Source: Pseudomonas protegens (GTDB lineage Bacteria > Pseudomonadota > Gammaproteobacteria > Pseudomonadales > Pseudomonadaceae). From it: a stretch of DNA of 64,000 nt. Location: contig NZ_CP031396.1 of the NCBI RefSeq assembly GCF_003363755.1, positions 806,001-870,000 of the forward strand, read 5' to 3'. This document shows, piece after piece, positions 18,262 through 27,839 of the stretch; positions within the stretch are counted from its first letter, which is position 1; each line of letters opens with the position of its first letter. Both the position numbers and the translations under genes were made by a program. The notes under the pieces are model-generated. The model made no database searches. It was not told the origin of the DNA and was given only the letters and a program-made list of their open reading frames with translations.

Positions 18262-18992
18262 CGGGCCGCGCTGCCCACACCGCCCAGGACCCAACCGGCG
18301 ACGTACATGGCCAGGGCACCGGTCACGCCGAAACTGGCATCCACTGCGCGAATGTCCTTGAGCAACAGGTCCAGGTGTACCGACTCATGGGGCGCGACAA
18401 TGCGGCGCAAGGTGTTCTCGCACAAGCGCACGTGGGCCTTCTCGTCGGCCAGGACCCGCGACAGCAACGGATACAGCTCATGCCCGGTGCCTATCACCGC
18501 ACAGTGGCGGCTCAATACCCGCTGGGCCATCTGCTCGGCACAGAGCCCGGTGGCGTAGGCCGGCACCAGCAGGCCATGCTCGAAATGTGCCGCATAGCGA
18601 TGGGCCAGGCGCTGCCAGCGGCGGATCTTGCGCCGGCTGAGCCAGTCCGGCTCCAGGCGCACCGAGCCGTCGTCGCCCAGGCCGCGCAAAGCGTCGGCAA
18701 ACAGCGTCACATGGCGACGCTCATCGGCCAGGTGCTGTTGCACCTGACGCTCGAGCCAGGGCGGTGACTGGGGGAGCAAGTCTTCCAGCAGTGTGCGCTC
18801 GGTGGCGTCTTCGCCGGCCAGGTACATGCGCAACAACAAGCGCTCCCCGCGGGGGCTACGGTGCAGGCGCCGCAGCGCAGCGCGCTTGATGCGATCCACC
18901 AGGCGCGCCTGCACCGCCCTCAGGCCCTGGGCCTGAGGCATGCTCAGGCAGCTGAAGTCCGCCTCGGTGGCGACCGCTTCACCCCCACTCAT
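18258..18992 (-). CDS. Ferritin-like diiron protein
   Basis: 244 aa, all helical in character. Metal ligands are in the classic order: E61, E91xxH94, E153 and E184xxH187. This six-ligand set indicates a four-helix diiron oxygenase, oxidase or hydroxylase rather than an iron store. It overlaps genes on both sides by 4 nt, so it is made together with a glycosyltransferase and an exported protein. In this setting it could hydroxylate or desaturate a biosynthetic intermediate; a tRNA hydroxylase-like role is less likely here. Confidence 0.8.
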   Translation of the reverse strand: MSGGEAVATEADFSCLSMPQAQGLRAVQARLVDRIKRAALRRLHRSPRGERLLLRMYLAGEDATERTLLEDLLPQSPPWLERQVQQHLADERRHVTLFADALRGLGDDGSVRLEPDWLSRRKIRRWQRLAHRYAAHFEHGLLVPAYATGLCAEQMAQRVLSRHCAVIGTGHELYPLLSRVLADEKAHVRLCENTLRRIVAPHESVHLDLLLKDIRAVDASFGVTGALAMYVAGWVLGGVGSAAR

Positions 18993-20011
18993 TGCGCGGG
19001 CTGCGGGGCAGTGGCGGATGCCGTGGCCACCTGCTGGCTGCGGTGCCAGGCCAGGATCAGGCCGATAAAGCTGTCACGCATAAAGGCCGTTCCGGACGCC
19101 CCGGCATTGGCAAAGGGTTGTTCATGGCCGTTGTAACGCAGGTAGCCCTTGCCGTTGACCGCGCCCAATTCCAGGGTGTCGCGCTTGTTCAGGCCGCGTT
19201 GGCGCACCTCCTTGAGCAGAGGACTGTCCTCAAGGCCGAACACGAACAGTTGGCGCTGAACCACCCACAACGGAATCTGGCCGCTCAGGGCATGCAGGTT
19301 AAGGTTCCAGGTGCCCGTTGCCAGCAACGCATCCAGCTCGCCAGTGCCCGGTTGCGTGGCGCTGAAGCTGGCACGCATCACTGACTTGGACAGCCGCCCG
19401 ACACCCAGGCCGATGGTGATGTCGTCGGCCGCCGGGCTCTGGGCATCGCTGGGACGCACGACCACGAAGTAACTGGCCACTCGCGCGGCGATTGACGGCT
19501 GCGCCAGGACCTTGCGCGCCTGCTCGGCGGTGAACAGCACACGCTCGCCGGTGCCTTCGCGGACGCTGATCTGATAGGGGGCGAGGACGATGTCGCTGAA
19601 CTTGCCGCGCACGGGCGAGTGCACATAGGTGTCGGACTTCCACTTCGTGCCCGAGCGCCGCAACAGCACCTGCAGGCTCAGCGGCACGCGCTGGCCATCG
19701 GCGGCGATGCCACTGCCGTGCAGCAGCACGTCGCCGATCACCGTCTTGCTGTCATGGTGGTCGTCAGCGCCAATCACGATGGCGTGGGTTTGCGGGTCGA
19801 CGCTGGCCCGGGCATCTGCCACATCCAGGGCAATCCGGTTGCAGTCGCGGTCGGTGCTGCGGGTGACGGTCGCGCAGCCACTGTCCGAGGCGAAGTGAAA
19901 CACCCCGCGACCACTGAACTCGGAAGGCGCGGCATTGGCCTGGCCGCTCAATGCCAACAGTGCCAGGCAGGCCAGGGAGTAGCCGAATGAAGCGAGCGAA
20001 GATGTTTTCAT
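18989..20011 (-). CDS. Exported protein of unknown function in the glycosyltransferase operon
   Basis: 340 aa with a Sec signal peptide (MKTSSLASFGYSLACLALLA, cleavage near ANA at residue 28). The mature part is beta-rich with two cysteines (SGCATVTRSTDRDC) that may form a disulfide, and ends in an Ala/Gln-rich tail. I do not recognise a family. ATG 20011 has AGGA 8 nt upstream. The stop overlaps the start of the ferritin-like gene. The position between two transferases suggests a periplasmic partner, perhaps in handling or exporting the product. Confidence 0.7.
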   Translation of the reverse strand: MKTSSLASFGYSLACLALLALSGQANAAPSEFSGRGVFHFASDSGCATVTRSTDRDCNRIALDVADARASVDPQTHAIVIGADDHHDSKTVIGDVLLHGSGIAADGQRVPLSLQVLLRRSGTKWKSDTYVHSPVRGKFSDIVLAPYQISVREGTGERVLFTAEQARKVLAQPSIAARVASYFVVVRPSDAQSPAADDITIGLGVGRLSKSVMRASFSATQPGTGELDALLATGTWNLNLHALSGQIPLWVVQRQLFVFGLEDSPLLKEVRQRGLNKRDTLELGAVNGKGYLRYNGHEQPFANAGASGTAFMRDSFIGLILAWHRSQQVATASATAPQPAQ

Positions 20012-20064
20012 GGGGGAGTCCTGTGGGCACGCAGGCGGCGTGCGACGATACGGCACGACGGGGA

Positions 20065-21153
20065 TCAATCCAGGTTGCGGTGATACGACAAGGCTTCACT
20101 GTGAGCGGCGCTGCGGCGCCCGACACTGATGCCCATGCCACGCACCACAGCGCCAGCGGTGTCGAGCAACGACATGCCGATGACCACCAGCGTCGCCCCA
20201 AGACGTCGGAGCCCACGCAAGGGCGGCAAGTCCTGATGGTTGAGGGCCCGCAGGCTGTAGCCGAGGCGCCCGAGCATCACGCACAGCGGGCCGATCGGAC
20301 CACTGCGCCCAAGCCACTGCAGCCAGCCCGGCATATAGGCGCGGACCAGATAGGGGGTCAGGCCGACGCTGTCACCGCCCCTGAGCCAGCGCAGCTTGAG
20401 CACTTCGCCCTGGCTGTCGGGCAGTCGATGCTCGGTATGGGCGCCTGGCGCATAGACCACCGCCACGCCCGCCGCTTGCAGGCGCAGGCCCATGACCTGG
20501 CAATGGGCGCGATAGATGCCATCGAGCGGCTCATAGCGATATTGCTCGAAGGTGTCACAGCGAAAGGCCACGTTGTTGGCGTAGAAGTTACGCGTGGCGC
20601 CGCGGCGCAAGGGGCTGGGGAAGTACATGAAGTCGATGGCGGTCAGGGCACTGCCGGCGACGCTGGGCGCATAACTGGTACGCCCGGCAACCGCCAACGG
20701 CGCGTCGTCCTCGGCGAAAGGCACGAGCAACTGCTCCAGCCAATGGCTACAGGGAATGCAATCGGCATCGGCAAAGACCACGTACTGGCAACGCCCCTGA
20801 TCGACCGCGTCGAAGCCGACATTCTTGGCATCGTAGTAACCGGTGAGGGTATCGATCTCGACAAAGTCCAGTTCCCGTCCGGCCAGTGCACACAGGGCCT
20901 GGCGCGCCACAGGATCGAGGCCATCGTGGGTGATGACCCACTGGGCAAAACTCTGGGGAGGCAGACTCTGCCGGGCAAGGCGTGCGATCAGCCGCTTGAG
21001 GCTGTTCAAGGCCTCCTGTGCATCCTTGCCGCCACGCAGGTTGTTGGTCTCCAACACCAGCGCGGCATGGGCTGCGATACCTTCCAGGCGCTCGCGCCTA
21101 TCGCTGCCGGGAGGCAGCTGCGACGTCCTGGTTGTCATTGCTTGGCTATCCAT
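20065..21153 (-). CDS. Family 2 (GT-A) glycosyltransferase
   Basis: 362 aa. The core fits GT2: an ETNNLRGG segment near the N-terminus, the DxD metal site in VVFADADCIPCSHW, and AGRTSYAPSVAGSA and NNVAFRCDTFEQYRYEPLDG in the acceptor half. A hydrophobic C-terminus (LVVIGMSLLDTAGAVVRGMG) may anchor it at the inner membrane. It is the first gene of the six-gene unit and is divergent from the DUF4265 gene, leaving 169 bp for promoters. Sugar and acceptor are unknown. Confidence 0.82.
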   Translation of the reverse strand: MDSQAMTTRTSQLPPGSDRRERLEGIAAHAALVLETNNLRGGKDAQEALNSLKRLIARLARQSLPPQSFAQWVITHDGLDPVARQALCALAGRELDFVEIDTLTGYYDAKNVGFDAVDQGRCQYVVFADADCIPCSHWLEQLLVPFAEDDAPLAVAGRTSYAPSVAGSALTAIDFMYFPSPLRRGATRNFYANNVAFRCDTFEQYRYEPLDGIYRAHCQVMGLRLQAAGVAVVYAPGAHTEHRLPDSQGEVLKLRWLRGGDSVGLTPYLVRAYMPGWLQWLGRSGPIGPLCVMLGRLGYSLRALNHQDLPPLRGLRRLGATLVVIGMSLLDTAGAVVRGMGISVGRRSAAHSEALSYHRNLD

Positions 21154-21322
21154 TTCACTGAATCTCTGAAAAAAGCGCGGCCACCCGGGGGCGCGACGGG
21201 CGCAATCACAGCATTATTCCCGAGATTATTCAAACGCCAAGTGCGCCCCCCTGTGATGGCCAACGCAGTCGCTGGACCCCGCTGCGATTCAAGACCCCGG
21301 ATTCTTCAGGAGCACCATTGAA

Positions 21323-21958
21323 GTGCCCCCCACACAGTCGCTGGAATCTGTCCTGATGGAGCGATTGAATAAGGTATTCTTCGGCGCGAATCAGCTATCA
21401 CTACTCTCGGACACGTTCGAGCGGGCGGAGCCCATGGGCATGAAACAGCATCACCCAGAAGTCTTTCACAAGATCACCATCCTCCTGAAACAGGACGATG
21501 ACGGTTACCCACCCTGCGCTGCCGAATCCCTTTGGGGCATCAAACAAGGCGAAACGACCTACATCGTCGACAACACGCCCTATTACATTTATGGACTCAG
21601 CAAAGGCGACCTGATTGATACGCGACAGGAAAACAACGAGCTGATCGCTACCGTCGTTATTCAACAAGGAGGCCACTCCACCCTCAGAGTCTTCGCTGAA
21701 AATGCACAGGACAAAGCCAACATCATCAAGACACTGCAACAGTTGGGTGCCCACTGTTCAGTGACTCATAGCCTGTCGCTCTTCTCGGTTGATATAGCGC
21801 CAGAGTGCCGCTTCGAACCTATAGACGCCTACCTTTGCTCGATCGCAGACGATGACCAGATCGCCTATGAAGACGCCTGCCTGCAGCATCACGGGATCGA
21901 CTTCGCACGACAATCGCAATGCTCATCCCTGGCATCGTTACCACGCATGACCCATTGA
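21323..21958 (+). CDS. DUF4265 domain protein
   Basis: About 211 aa. KITILLKQDDDGYPPCAAESLWG and YIVDNTPYYIYGLSKGDLID are the hallmark segments of DUF4265; function is not established. The GTG start at 21323 has AGGAG 10 nt upstream; ATG 21356 is an alternative. It borders the decayed type VI locus, and DUF4265 proteins are sometimes seen near polymorphic toxin genes, so an immunity role is possible but unproven. Base composition is lower in GC than its neighbours. Confidence 0.7.
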   Translation: MPPTQSLESVLMERLNKVFFGANQLSLLSDTFERAEPMGMKQHHPEVFHKITILLKQDDDGYPPCAAESLWGIKQGETTYIVDNTPYYIYGLSKGDLIDTRQENNELIATVVIQQGGHSTLRVFAENAQDKANIIKTLQQLGAHCSVTHSLSLFSVDIAPECRFEPIDAYLCSIADDDQIAYEDACLQHHGIDFARQSQCSSLASLPRMTH

Positions 21959-22083
21959 GCGGCCAGCTCAGTAGAAGGCAAGCGCCACGGCACTCCATGG
22001 CACGGCCTGAGAAGCCGTGACCGTGGCTCATCGATCAGCGCCAGCCCCCCTGCGCTCTTGAACACTTCGACGCCGATACCCGG

Positions 22084-22344
22084 CTAACGCGCCGCGCTTG
22101 CTTTGGGACCGCTCGCGATCAGGCTGGCGCCACACGCGGTTTTCATACCGTCAAGGGCCACCGCAATACCACCGACATCCAACAGGGCACTGCCTTCTGC
22201 AATAGGAAACACCCCTTTGCACAGAGGGCACACAACCTTGTGCCCGACACCCGCCATGGGTTTCCCGTTCAAGTCGGTCTGGCCGAATGCCTCAATCACA
22301 GTACCGCCATGACTGGTACTGTCCCCAAGTCGAATAATCTCCAT
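22084..22344 (-). CDS. PAAR-domain protein (T6SS spike tip)
   Basis: 86 aa, the size of a free-standing PAAR protein. The features are RLGDSTSHGGTVI at the N-terminus, KVVCPLCKG with a cysteine pair and a histidine upstream, and the PAAR-like core GSALLDVGGIAVALDG. PAAR proteins cap VgrG trimers and attach effectors. ATG 22344 is chosen because AAGGAG lies 5 nt upstream. It follows tla3 by 18 bp on the same strand. The protein looks intact although the secretion machinery around it is not. Confidence 0.88.
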   Translation of the reverse strand: MEIIRLGDSTSHGGTVIEAFGQTDLNGKPMAGVGHKVVCPLCKGVFPIAEGSALLDVGGIAVALDGMKTACGASLIASGPKASAAR

Positions 22345-22362
22345 GCCCACTCCTTAGCGACC

Positions 22363-23958
22363 TTAAAGGTCATCCATCCAATTGTCCTTGGGCCTCAACT
22401 CGGCCAGAAACTCTTCCAGCGTGTAGTCCTCTTCCACAACCGACATCCGCGATGCGGCAGGAGCAGCCGGCGCGGGCTTTACCGAGGCGCCGTCGTCATG
22501 GCTGGCAGTTTGAGGCATCAGGTTGACGCCGAACTTGTTGTCGAGAGGTTTTTTACCGGGTGTCGGCGAAGTCACGCTGATGATCGTAACCTGGTCCTGT
22601 CGACGCATGGGCATCACCACGCTGGTATCGGCATTCTGGTAACTGGCCATGGTCGCCAGCGCGATACCCACGAACGGCGAGGCGGCGCCGGTATCGCCCA
22701 AACGCTGGGTCAGGTCGTAGCCCTCACGGGAGTCGAGCAAATCCAACGAGCTGCGGGCAGCCGTCAACGCGGGCAGCAACTCGGCCAGAGGCGTGCTGTT
22801 CAGGCCGCCGTCGTAGAACACCCGAGCCGGTGCTGGTGCAACGGCATCAGTGGCTTTTTTCCAGCCAGCGGCCAGTTGCGTGGTCAAGGCTTCACGCTTG
22901 AGGCGTTCGCCATTGTCCGGGCGCTGTAGGGAAACCGTAACCGGGCGATGAATCCTGGCCAGCACTGGCAAGGCGTCCCATTGTTCAAAAGCGCGCTCGG
23001 TCCAGGGTTGCGGGATGAACTCAGAAGGTTGGAACTCGACGGGAGGTTTACGCCAGCCCCAACCGGTGAATTCAGGATCGATCTTGTTCTGGTTGACCTT
23101 GGTGAAGGGGGCGTAATAGCGCAGCCATTCGACACGTTCGGGGCGGCCGACGACTAAGGCGACCATGGCGTCGGTGAGTTTGTCAGGTTGGCGTGGGCCC
23201 GCGACAGCCCCAAGCGATTTTAAGGAAATGTCCTTGCTTGATAGAGCGCCAGCCATATTGATGCCTTCAACGCTATAAACCAGAACAGCAGGAAGATCAG
23301 GGTTGTGCTCGAAAAGTCGGAACAGGTTTTCTACCAATGCTTCAGGAGTGTCGTTGCAGACAATTCCATCCTGAACATTTTGGATGCGATGCCAATGTAA
23401 GCCCGAGTCTGTCCGGTAACTATTCACCATACTGGTGAGCATTACTTGGGTTCTTTCAGGCCTGAACCGCAGGTTCGGTGTTTGAGGACTCCAACCACGG
23501 ACAACCGTAATGGTGGGAATTGGCCACTTTTCTAAAAAATTGCGTAATCCCAGTTCCAATGCATCGGCTTTGCGTTTTGTATAAGCCATATTTTTATCAT
23601 CGGCAGTCACCGGGTATTTCTTCGGGTCCATGGGCAGGATACTGCCGACATGCAGAGCCTCCGGCTCTCTCGCATTCTGCTCTTGCAAAGTTTTCCAGAT
23701 ATCTCCCTGGCGAAAAACATCCAGACTCACGCCAATGCTGAGCACATCCAGGGTTTCAAGGCGAGGCGACATGGTTGGGGCGCGGTAGCGAGTATTGGTG
23801 GGCATTGAAGCCGCCTCCTTGACAGGGATATTGGCAATAACGGCCGTAGCAGGGCTGGCAAAACAGCGAACTGTTATCAATGAGATTTCGTCCGCTTCAG
23901 ACTGATGACTGGCCACTAGCAAGCTGGCAATCAATAAACACTGGAATAAGCTGCGCAT
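22363..23958 (-). CDS. Type VI lipase adaptor, Tla3-like (DUF2875)
   Basis: 531 aa with a Sec-type N-terminus (MRSLFQCLLIASLLVASHQS). The body contains LDVLSIGVSLDVFRQGDIW, PTITVVRGWSPQTPNLRF and a C-terminal acidic tail, as in the DUF2875 adaptor encoded beside Tle3 effectors; in P. aeruginosa such an adaptor loads Tle3 onto VgrG2b. Its start overlaps the stop of the tle3 remnant (TGATG). The frame is complete, so it may be an orphan left when its effector was truncated. An envelope role suggested by the signal sequence is also possible. Confidence 0.7.
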   Translation of the reverse strand: MRSLFQCLLIASLLVASHQSEADEISLITVRCFASPATAVIANIPVKEAASMPTNTRYRAPTMSPRLETLDVLSIGVSLDVFRQGDIWKTLQEQNAREPEALHVGSILPMDPKKYPVTADDKNMAYTKRKADALELGLRNFLEKWPIPTITVVRGWSPQTPNLRFRPERTQVMLTSMVNSYRTDSGLHWHRIQNVQDGIVCNDTPEALVENLFRLFEHNPDLPAVLVYSVEGINMAGALSSKDISLKSLGAVAGPRQPDKLTDAMVALVVGRPERVEWLRYYAPFTKVNQNKIDPEFTGWGWRKPPVEFQPSEFIPQPWTERAFEQWDALPVLARIHRPVTVSLQRPDNGERLKREALTTQLAAGWKKATDAVAPAPARVFYDGGLNSTPLAELLPALTAARSSLDLLDSREGYDLTQRLGDTGAASPFVGIALATMASYQNADTSVVMPMRRQDQVTIISVTSPTPGKKPLDNKFGVNLMPQTASHDDGASVKPAPAAPAASRMSVVEEDYTLEEFLAELRPKDNWMDDL

Positions 23959-25254
23959 CAGGCTTTACCCCCAAAGCGGATGGGTTTGCCAAGTTTTTCT
24001 TCGCCCCATGTCTGGGCCCCTACTAAAGAGGGCATAGTGTCCCCGACCAAACTAGGTAGCGTCCCTGTAGTTCGATATTCAATCGTGGCATCGATTAATT
24101 TTCGGTTAGTGGCTTGCTCTTGTAGATAAAACGTTTCAATCGCTTCATCTGGTTGATCAGGAGCCTGATCATCTTGACCAGTTATGACCTCATCAGTCCT
24201 CTTCCAATCCAACCGCCAATCCGCCACCCGACACAAATACGCATAGAACGTCACATCATCCACACTCTCCCCTGCCCCAATCGCCACGTCATAGGCCAGG
24301 ACTCGTCGACTGTGCTCCGGGTTGTTAGGAATCCCCGAGTGAAACGACTGCGGCTCTTGATACGCCTCCCTTTGCAGGCGCAAACGAGCCTCATAGGGAG
24401 TCTCTCCACGCGTCACCAGGACCTGGCCATCACCCATCGCCCGTACCGCAAACACGTGAGCGTGCTGGGACACCTCGTAGATCTCGTCGCGGGCCTTTTT
24501 AACGCTCGCGACATCACGGCCATGCTTGAAGGCAATGGCCTCCTCCATCGTCTCCTGACGGGCGTATTGCGTGTCCTTCGGGCGCCAGGCCGACTTGATA
24601 CGCAGCGACTTGTCATTGCTCAGGCCAATAGCGGCATCGATGGGGTCCAGTGTGTCCATTATCTGGTACACGCCACTGTCCGAATCCTCACCAGGCGCAG
24701 TCATGACGCCATCAGTGGCGAAATCGGTTTCTGCCGGTATGGGCAATTGTGGAGCCGTCAACATCACCCGTGCCCCCGGTTTGAGATTGGCCCTTGCGCT
24801 GCGATCCAGCAGTCCTAAACCGGTGTCCTCCCAGGTTGCCTCCCCCTCAAGCAGCAGTGGGTAGATGTAGGGGGGAACCTGTTTGCCGACGGCTTCCTTT
24901 TCGTTGTTGCGCTTGCGCAAGGTAAAGATCCGCTGATGGAAACTCAGCGGCAGCTGCGTTCGCGCCGGCAGGCCATCCACGGTGTCGCCGACGCCCTGCC
25001 AACCGATACCCTGGACGTTGCCCAGGCCCACGGTCTGGTCCTGAGGAGTGAAGTAAAGGTAGCTGCAGCCACGGTTGTCACGTTCATTGAATGAGACGCG
25101 CTGACCATCGATTGTGCTGTGCGACGCAGGACCGCCGCTCCAGCCCGGCCCGCCAATGGCGCCATACCCCTGGCAGTTTCTCAGCGCGACGCTGGACAGT
25201 GCCGGAACCGGGTTCGGTCTCTGGGCAATGAACTGGAGAATGCCCTTGAGGGTG
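23958..25254 (-). pseudogene. 3' fragment of a Tle3-type T6SS phospholipase gene
   Basis: About 432 codons remain open, ending in TWGEEKLGKPIRFGGKA, with the Tle3 C-terminal (DUF3274-like) character seen in GVGDTVDGLPARTQLPLSFH, AFKHGRDVASVKKARDEIYE and the VTFYAYLCRVADWRLDWKR segment. There is no start codon with a ribosome-binding site; at about 25255 the frame runs straight into tssC coding sequence in a different frame. The N-terminal lipase part with the GxSxG serine is absent. This is the distal half of an effector gene joined to tssC by deletion. Confidence 0.72.
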
Positions 25255-26412
25255 GGTGCCAAGCTTGTAGTTCAGCTCCGCGGTCTTGCCTTCAGCGCTG
25301 ATGCCAAAGAACTTCGGCTTCTGTACTGAGTTGGCAGAGAAGAACGCGGCGTTGTCACTGCCCTTGCGCATGGTCAGGGAGATGAAGCCCTCCTCCGCCA
25401 GTTCGTACTCACGACGATCTGAAACCAGCACTTCAGTCGGGATCTTGGTTTCGATTTCACCCATGCTTTCGAAATGGTGCAGCGGCAAGTCTTCCACCGC
25501 GCCACCGCTCTGCGGACCGATGATGTTCGGGCACCAGCGGAACTTGGCGAAGCTGTCGGTCAACTTGGTGCCGAACGCATATGCGGTATTGCCCCACAGG
25601 TAGTGCTCGTGGTTGTTGGCAACGGTTTCCTTGTAGACGAAGGACTTGACCGGGTTTTCTTCCGGATCATAGGGATTGCGCAGCAGGAACCGCGGCAAGG
25701 TCAGGGCGATGTAGCGAGAGTCCTCCGACTGCCGGAAGCTCTGCCACTTGGCAAATTGCGGGCCTTCGAAATGATCCTTCAGATCCTTCAGGTCCGGCAG
25801 GCCGGTGAAGCTTTCCAGGCCAAAGAAGTTCGGGCCTGCGGCGGCAATGAACGGCGCATGTGACATGCAGGCAACGCTGGAGACGTACTGCATCAACTTC
25901 ACGTCGGGAGAACTGGGCGACATGAAGTAGTTGGCGATGATCGCGCCGACTGGCTGGCCACCAAACTGGCCGTACTCCGCGGTGTAGATGTGTTTGTAAA
26001 GGCCGGCCTGCATCACTTCCGGCGAATCTTCGAAGTCGTCCAGCAGGTCCTGCTTGGAGACGTTGAGGATTTCTATCTTGATGTTTTCACGGAAATTGGT
26101 GCGCTCCACCAGTAACTGCAGCCCCCGCCAGGCAGACTCCAGCGACTGAAAGTCTTCGTGATGGAGAATCTCATCCATCTGCTGGCTGAGCTTGGCATCG
26201 ATCTCGGCGATCATGCGATCGACCATGGCCTTCTTGACCGGCTCGCCGCTGTTCTGCGGTTTGAGCAGCTCCTCGATGAAGGCTGACACTCCGCGCTTGG
26301 CGATATCGTAGGCTTCGTCGTTCGGAGTCAGACGGGTTTCGGCGATGATGCCGTCGAGAATGCTGTACTCGCTGCTCTCGTTGCTTTGGTGTTGCGCGGC
26401 ACGGGTAGTCAT
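25084..26412 (-). pseudogene. tssC: tssC (T6SS sheath large subunit), 3'-truncated and fused out of frame
   Basis: Residues 1-386 are well-conserved TssC (AYDIAKRGVSAFIEELLKP, LESAWRGLQLLVERTNF, GAIIANYFMSPSSPDV, FAKFRWCPNIIGPQSGGAVE, KPKFFGISAEGKTAELNYKL). The expected remainder of about 110 residues after the KLGT segment is missing; instead 56 unrelated residues are read from tle3 in another frame to a stop at 25084. The junction is at about 25254/25255. The start ATG with AAGGA upstream is intact. A sheath subunit lacking its C-terminal domain should not assemble. Confidence 0.85.
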
Positions 26413-26438
26413 GTGTTGTGGCTTCCTTGTCTGATGGG

Positions 26439-26480
26439 TCAGGCGTCTGGGGCGGCGGCGTTCAGGCCCAGCTCGCTGCC
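26439..26480 (-). pseudogene. Possible 3' tail of tssB
   Basis: In the frame shifted from the tssA remnant, about 13 codons ending GLNAAAPDA and a TGA at 26439-26441 lie immediately before the tssC ribosome-binding site. tssB normally occupies this place between tssA and tssC. The tail is too short to prove identity; position and the break in tssA are the main support. Confidence 0.4.
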
Positions 26481-27094
26481 TGCTTGACCTGTGCTACCAC
26501 CGTGCCGACCGCGCCGGGCTCTGGCTGATGCTCGACGGCACGCTGGATCATGCTCGACAGCCGCCGACAGATGGGCAGTAACAAAGGAGCGTCATCGCCA
26601 AGATGCTGGGTCAGTACCGCATCAAGCTTTTCCAGATTCAGCACCAGTCGACGAAACAACGGTAACTGTTCCTTGATCGCGATGTTTTCGCTTAACGCCT
26701 GCTCCAGTCGAGGCACCAGCCAACTGATGGCGGCACCACGGGTACGCAGTTTATTGGGGTGAACCTCGACCCAATGCTGTTCACACAGGTACTGCAAGAG
26801 GCCGGAACCCGCCAGCAATCCTGCGAAGGACTCGCGCTGATACAGCGCCCAAGTGAGCCAGGCGGCCACTCGCAGATCCTTGGACTGCACACGTAGCAGG
26901 TTTTCACTGTTTTCAAGAACTTTCAGCCAGTCGATCTGACCGCTTTCATGCATGGACTGGGCTTTGGCCAACTCGTTTTCAAGGGCTTCGTATTCACTCG
27001 AAAAGCGAACATCCGCGCCCGCAAAACTCTCTTTGGAAATAGAGACTTTGGCGATCTCAAGATAATGAGCAGACAGTTTATTTGAGTAGTTCAT
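26462..27094 (-). pseudogene. tssA: tssA (ImpA N-terminal domain), 3'-truncated
   Basis: 210 codons starting MNYSNKLSAHYLEIAKVSIS. The ImpA_N features are FAGADVRFSSEYEALENELAK, LRVAAWLTWALYQRESFAGL and PEPGAVGTVVAQVKQAA. Family members of this type are about 500 aa; here the sequence stops three residues after VKQAA, where full-length proteins continue. The rest of tssA and nearly all of tssB are gone, leaving only 49 bp before tssC. This is best read as an internal deletion rather than a short natural TssA. Confidence 0.78.
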
Positions 27095-27839
27095 CCATGA
27101 CCTGTTTAAAGCTTTGCCGCAGAACAAATGGCTAGTGCTTTAAAAATATACCCCCTAACCCATAAGTATTAATTTAAGAAAAATCCTAAACTTACGAGAA
27201 TAATTCCCTTACCGTTTCAATTTTTCCTACAAGCGCACTCCGCGCCAGGACCTTTGTTACCGACCTTTTCGCTCATGCAGTGCCGTCGCGATGCATTACC
27301 ACAGATATATACCTCCATTAACCATGCTGTATCAGAAAGTAAAAACGGGGCGAGACAACCTTATTCAGCTAACGGCGCACCGAGAGATAAATATAATTAG
27401 CTCACATTTATCAACAACATAAGAAACTTACTTAGAAACTAAAACACAACCTCCTTTCAAGGTCGCGTCCAACAAGAGGAACACTCGGCTCAAGGTGTAA
27501 CTCCCTGAAATAGCGGTACAACAGCTTCCAAAAAAATGGAAACTGCTCGGCGATTCATTATGAGAGTGCAGGCTTTGCGTTGTTGTAGCACCGGATACGG
27601 GCCAGTTATTGCTTAACCTCGATGGTCCTGATGTGTTGTTTGGTCATGGCGTTTGAATGGTGAGCGGAGCCCTAGGCCTAAACATCACCGTTCTTAATTG
27701 AGGGCAGCTTTTAGACTCAGAAGTTTCAACTGACTTTACAGACCGGTCTCATATTAACGTTTGCGCACGCTTTACCAGTTTGAGCGCCATCTTGCATCAG
27801 AGCCAGGCAAGGTGCGGGTTAAAGCTTAAGGATGAGTCT
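27095..27839. other. AT-rich intergenic region of the decayed T6SS locus
   Basis: 745 bp between the minus-strand tssA remnant and the plus-strand vgrG remnant. Composition is much more AT-rich than the window average, with many stops in all frames. A small inverted repeat TTCCA-N7-TGGAA lies around 27525-27541. It presumably held divergent T6SS promoters. I see no complete gene. Confidence 0.5.

Noticed and set aside
22363..23958. DUF2875 protein as the lipase effector itself
   Set aside because: No GxSxG serine hydrolase motif is visible; the effector C-terminal half is the adjacent upstream gene, so the adaptor reading is preferred.
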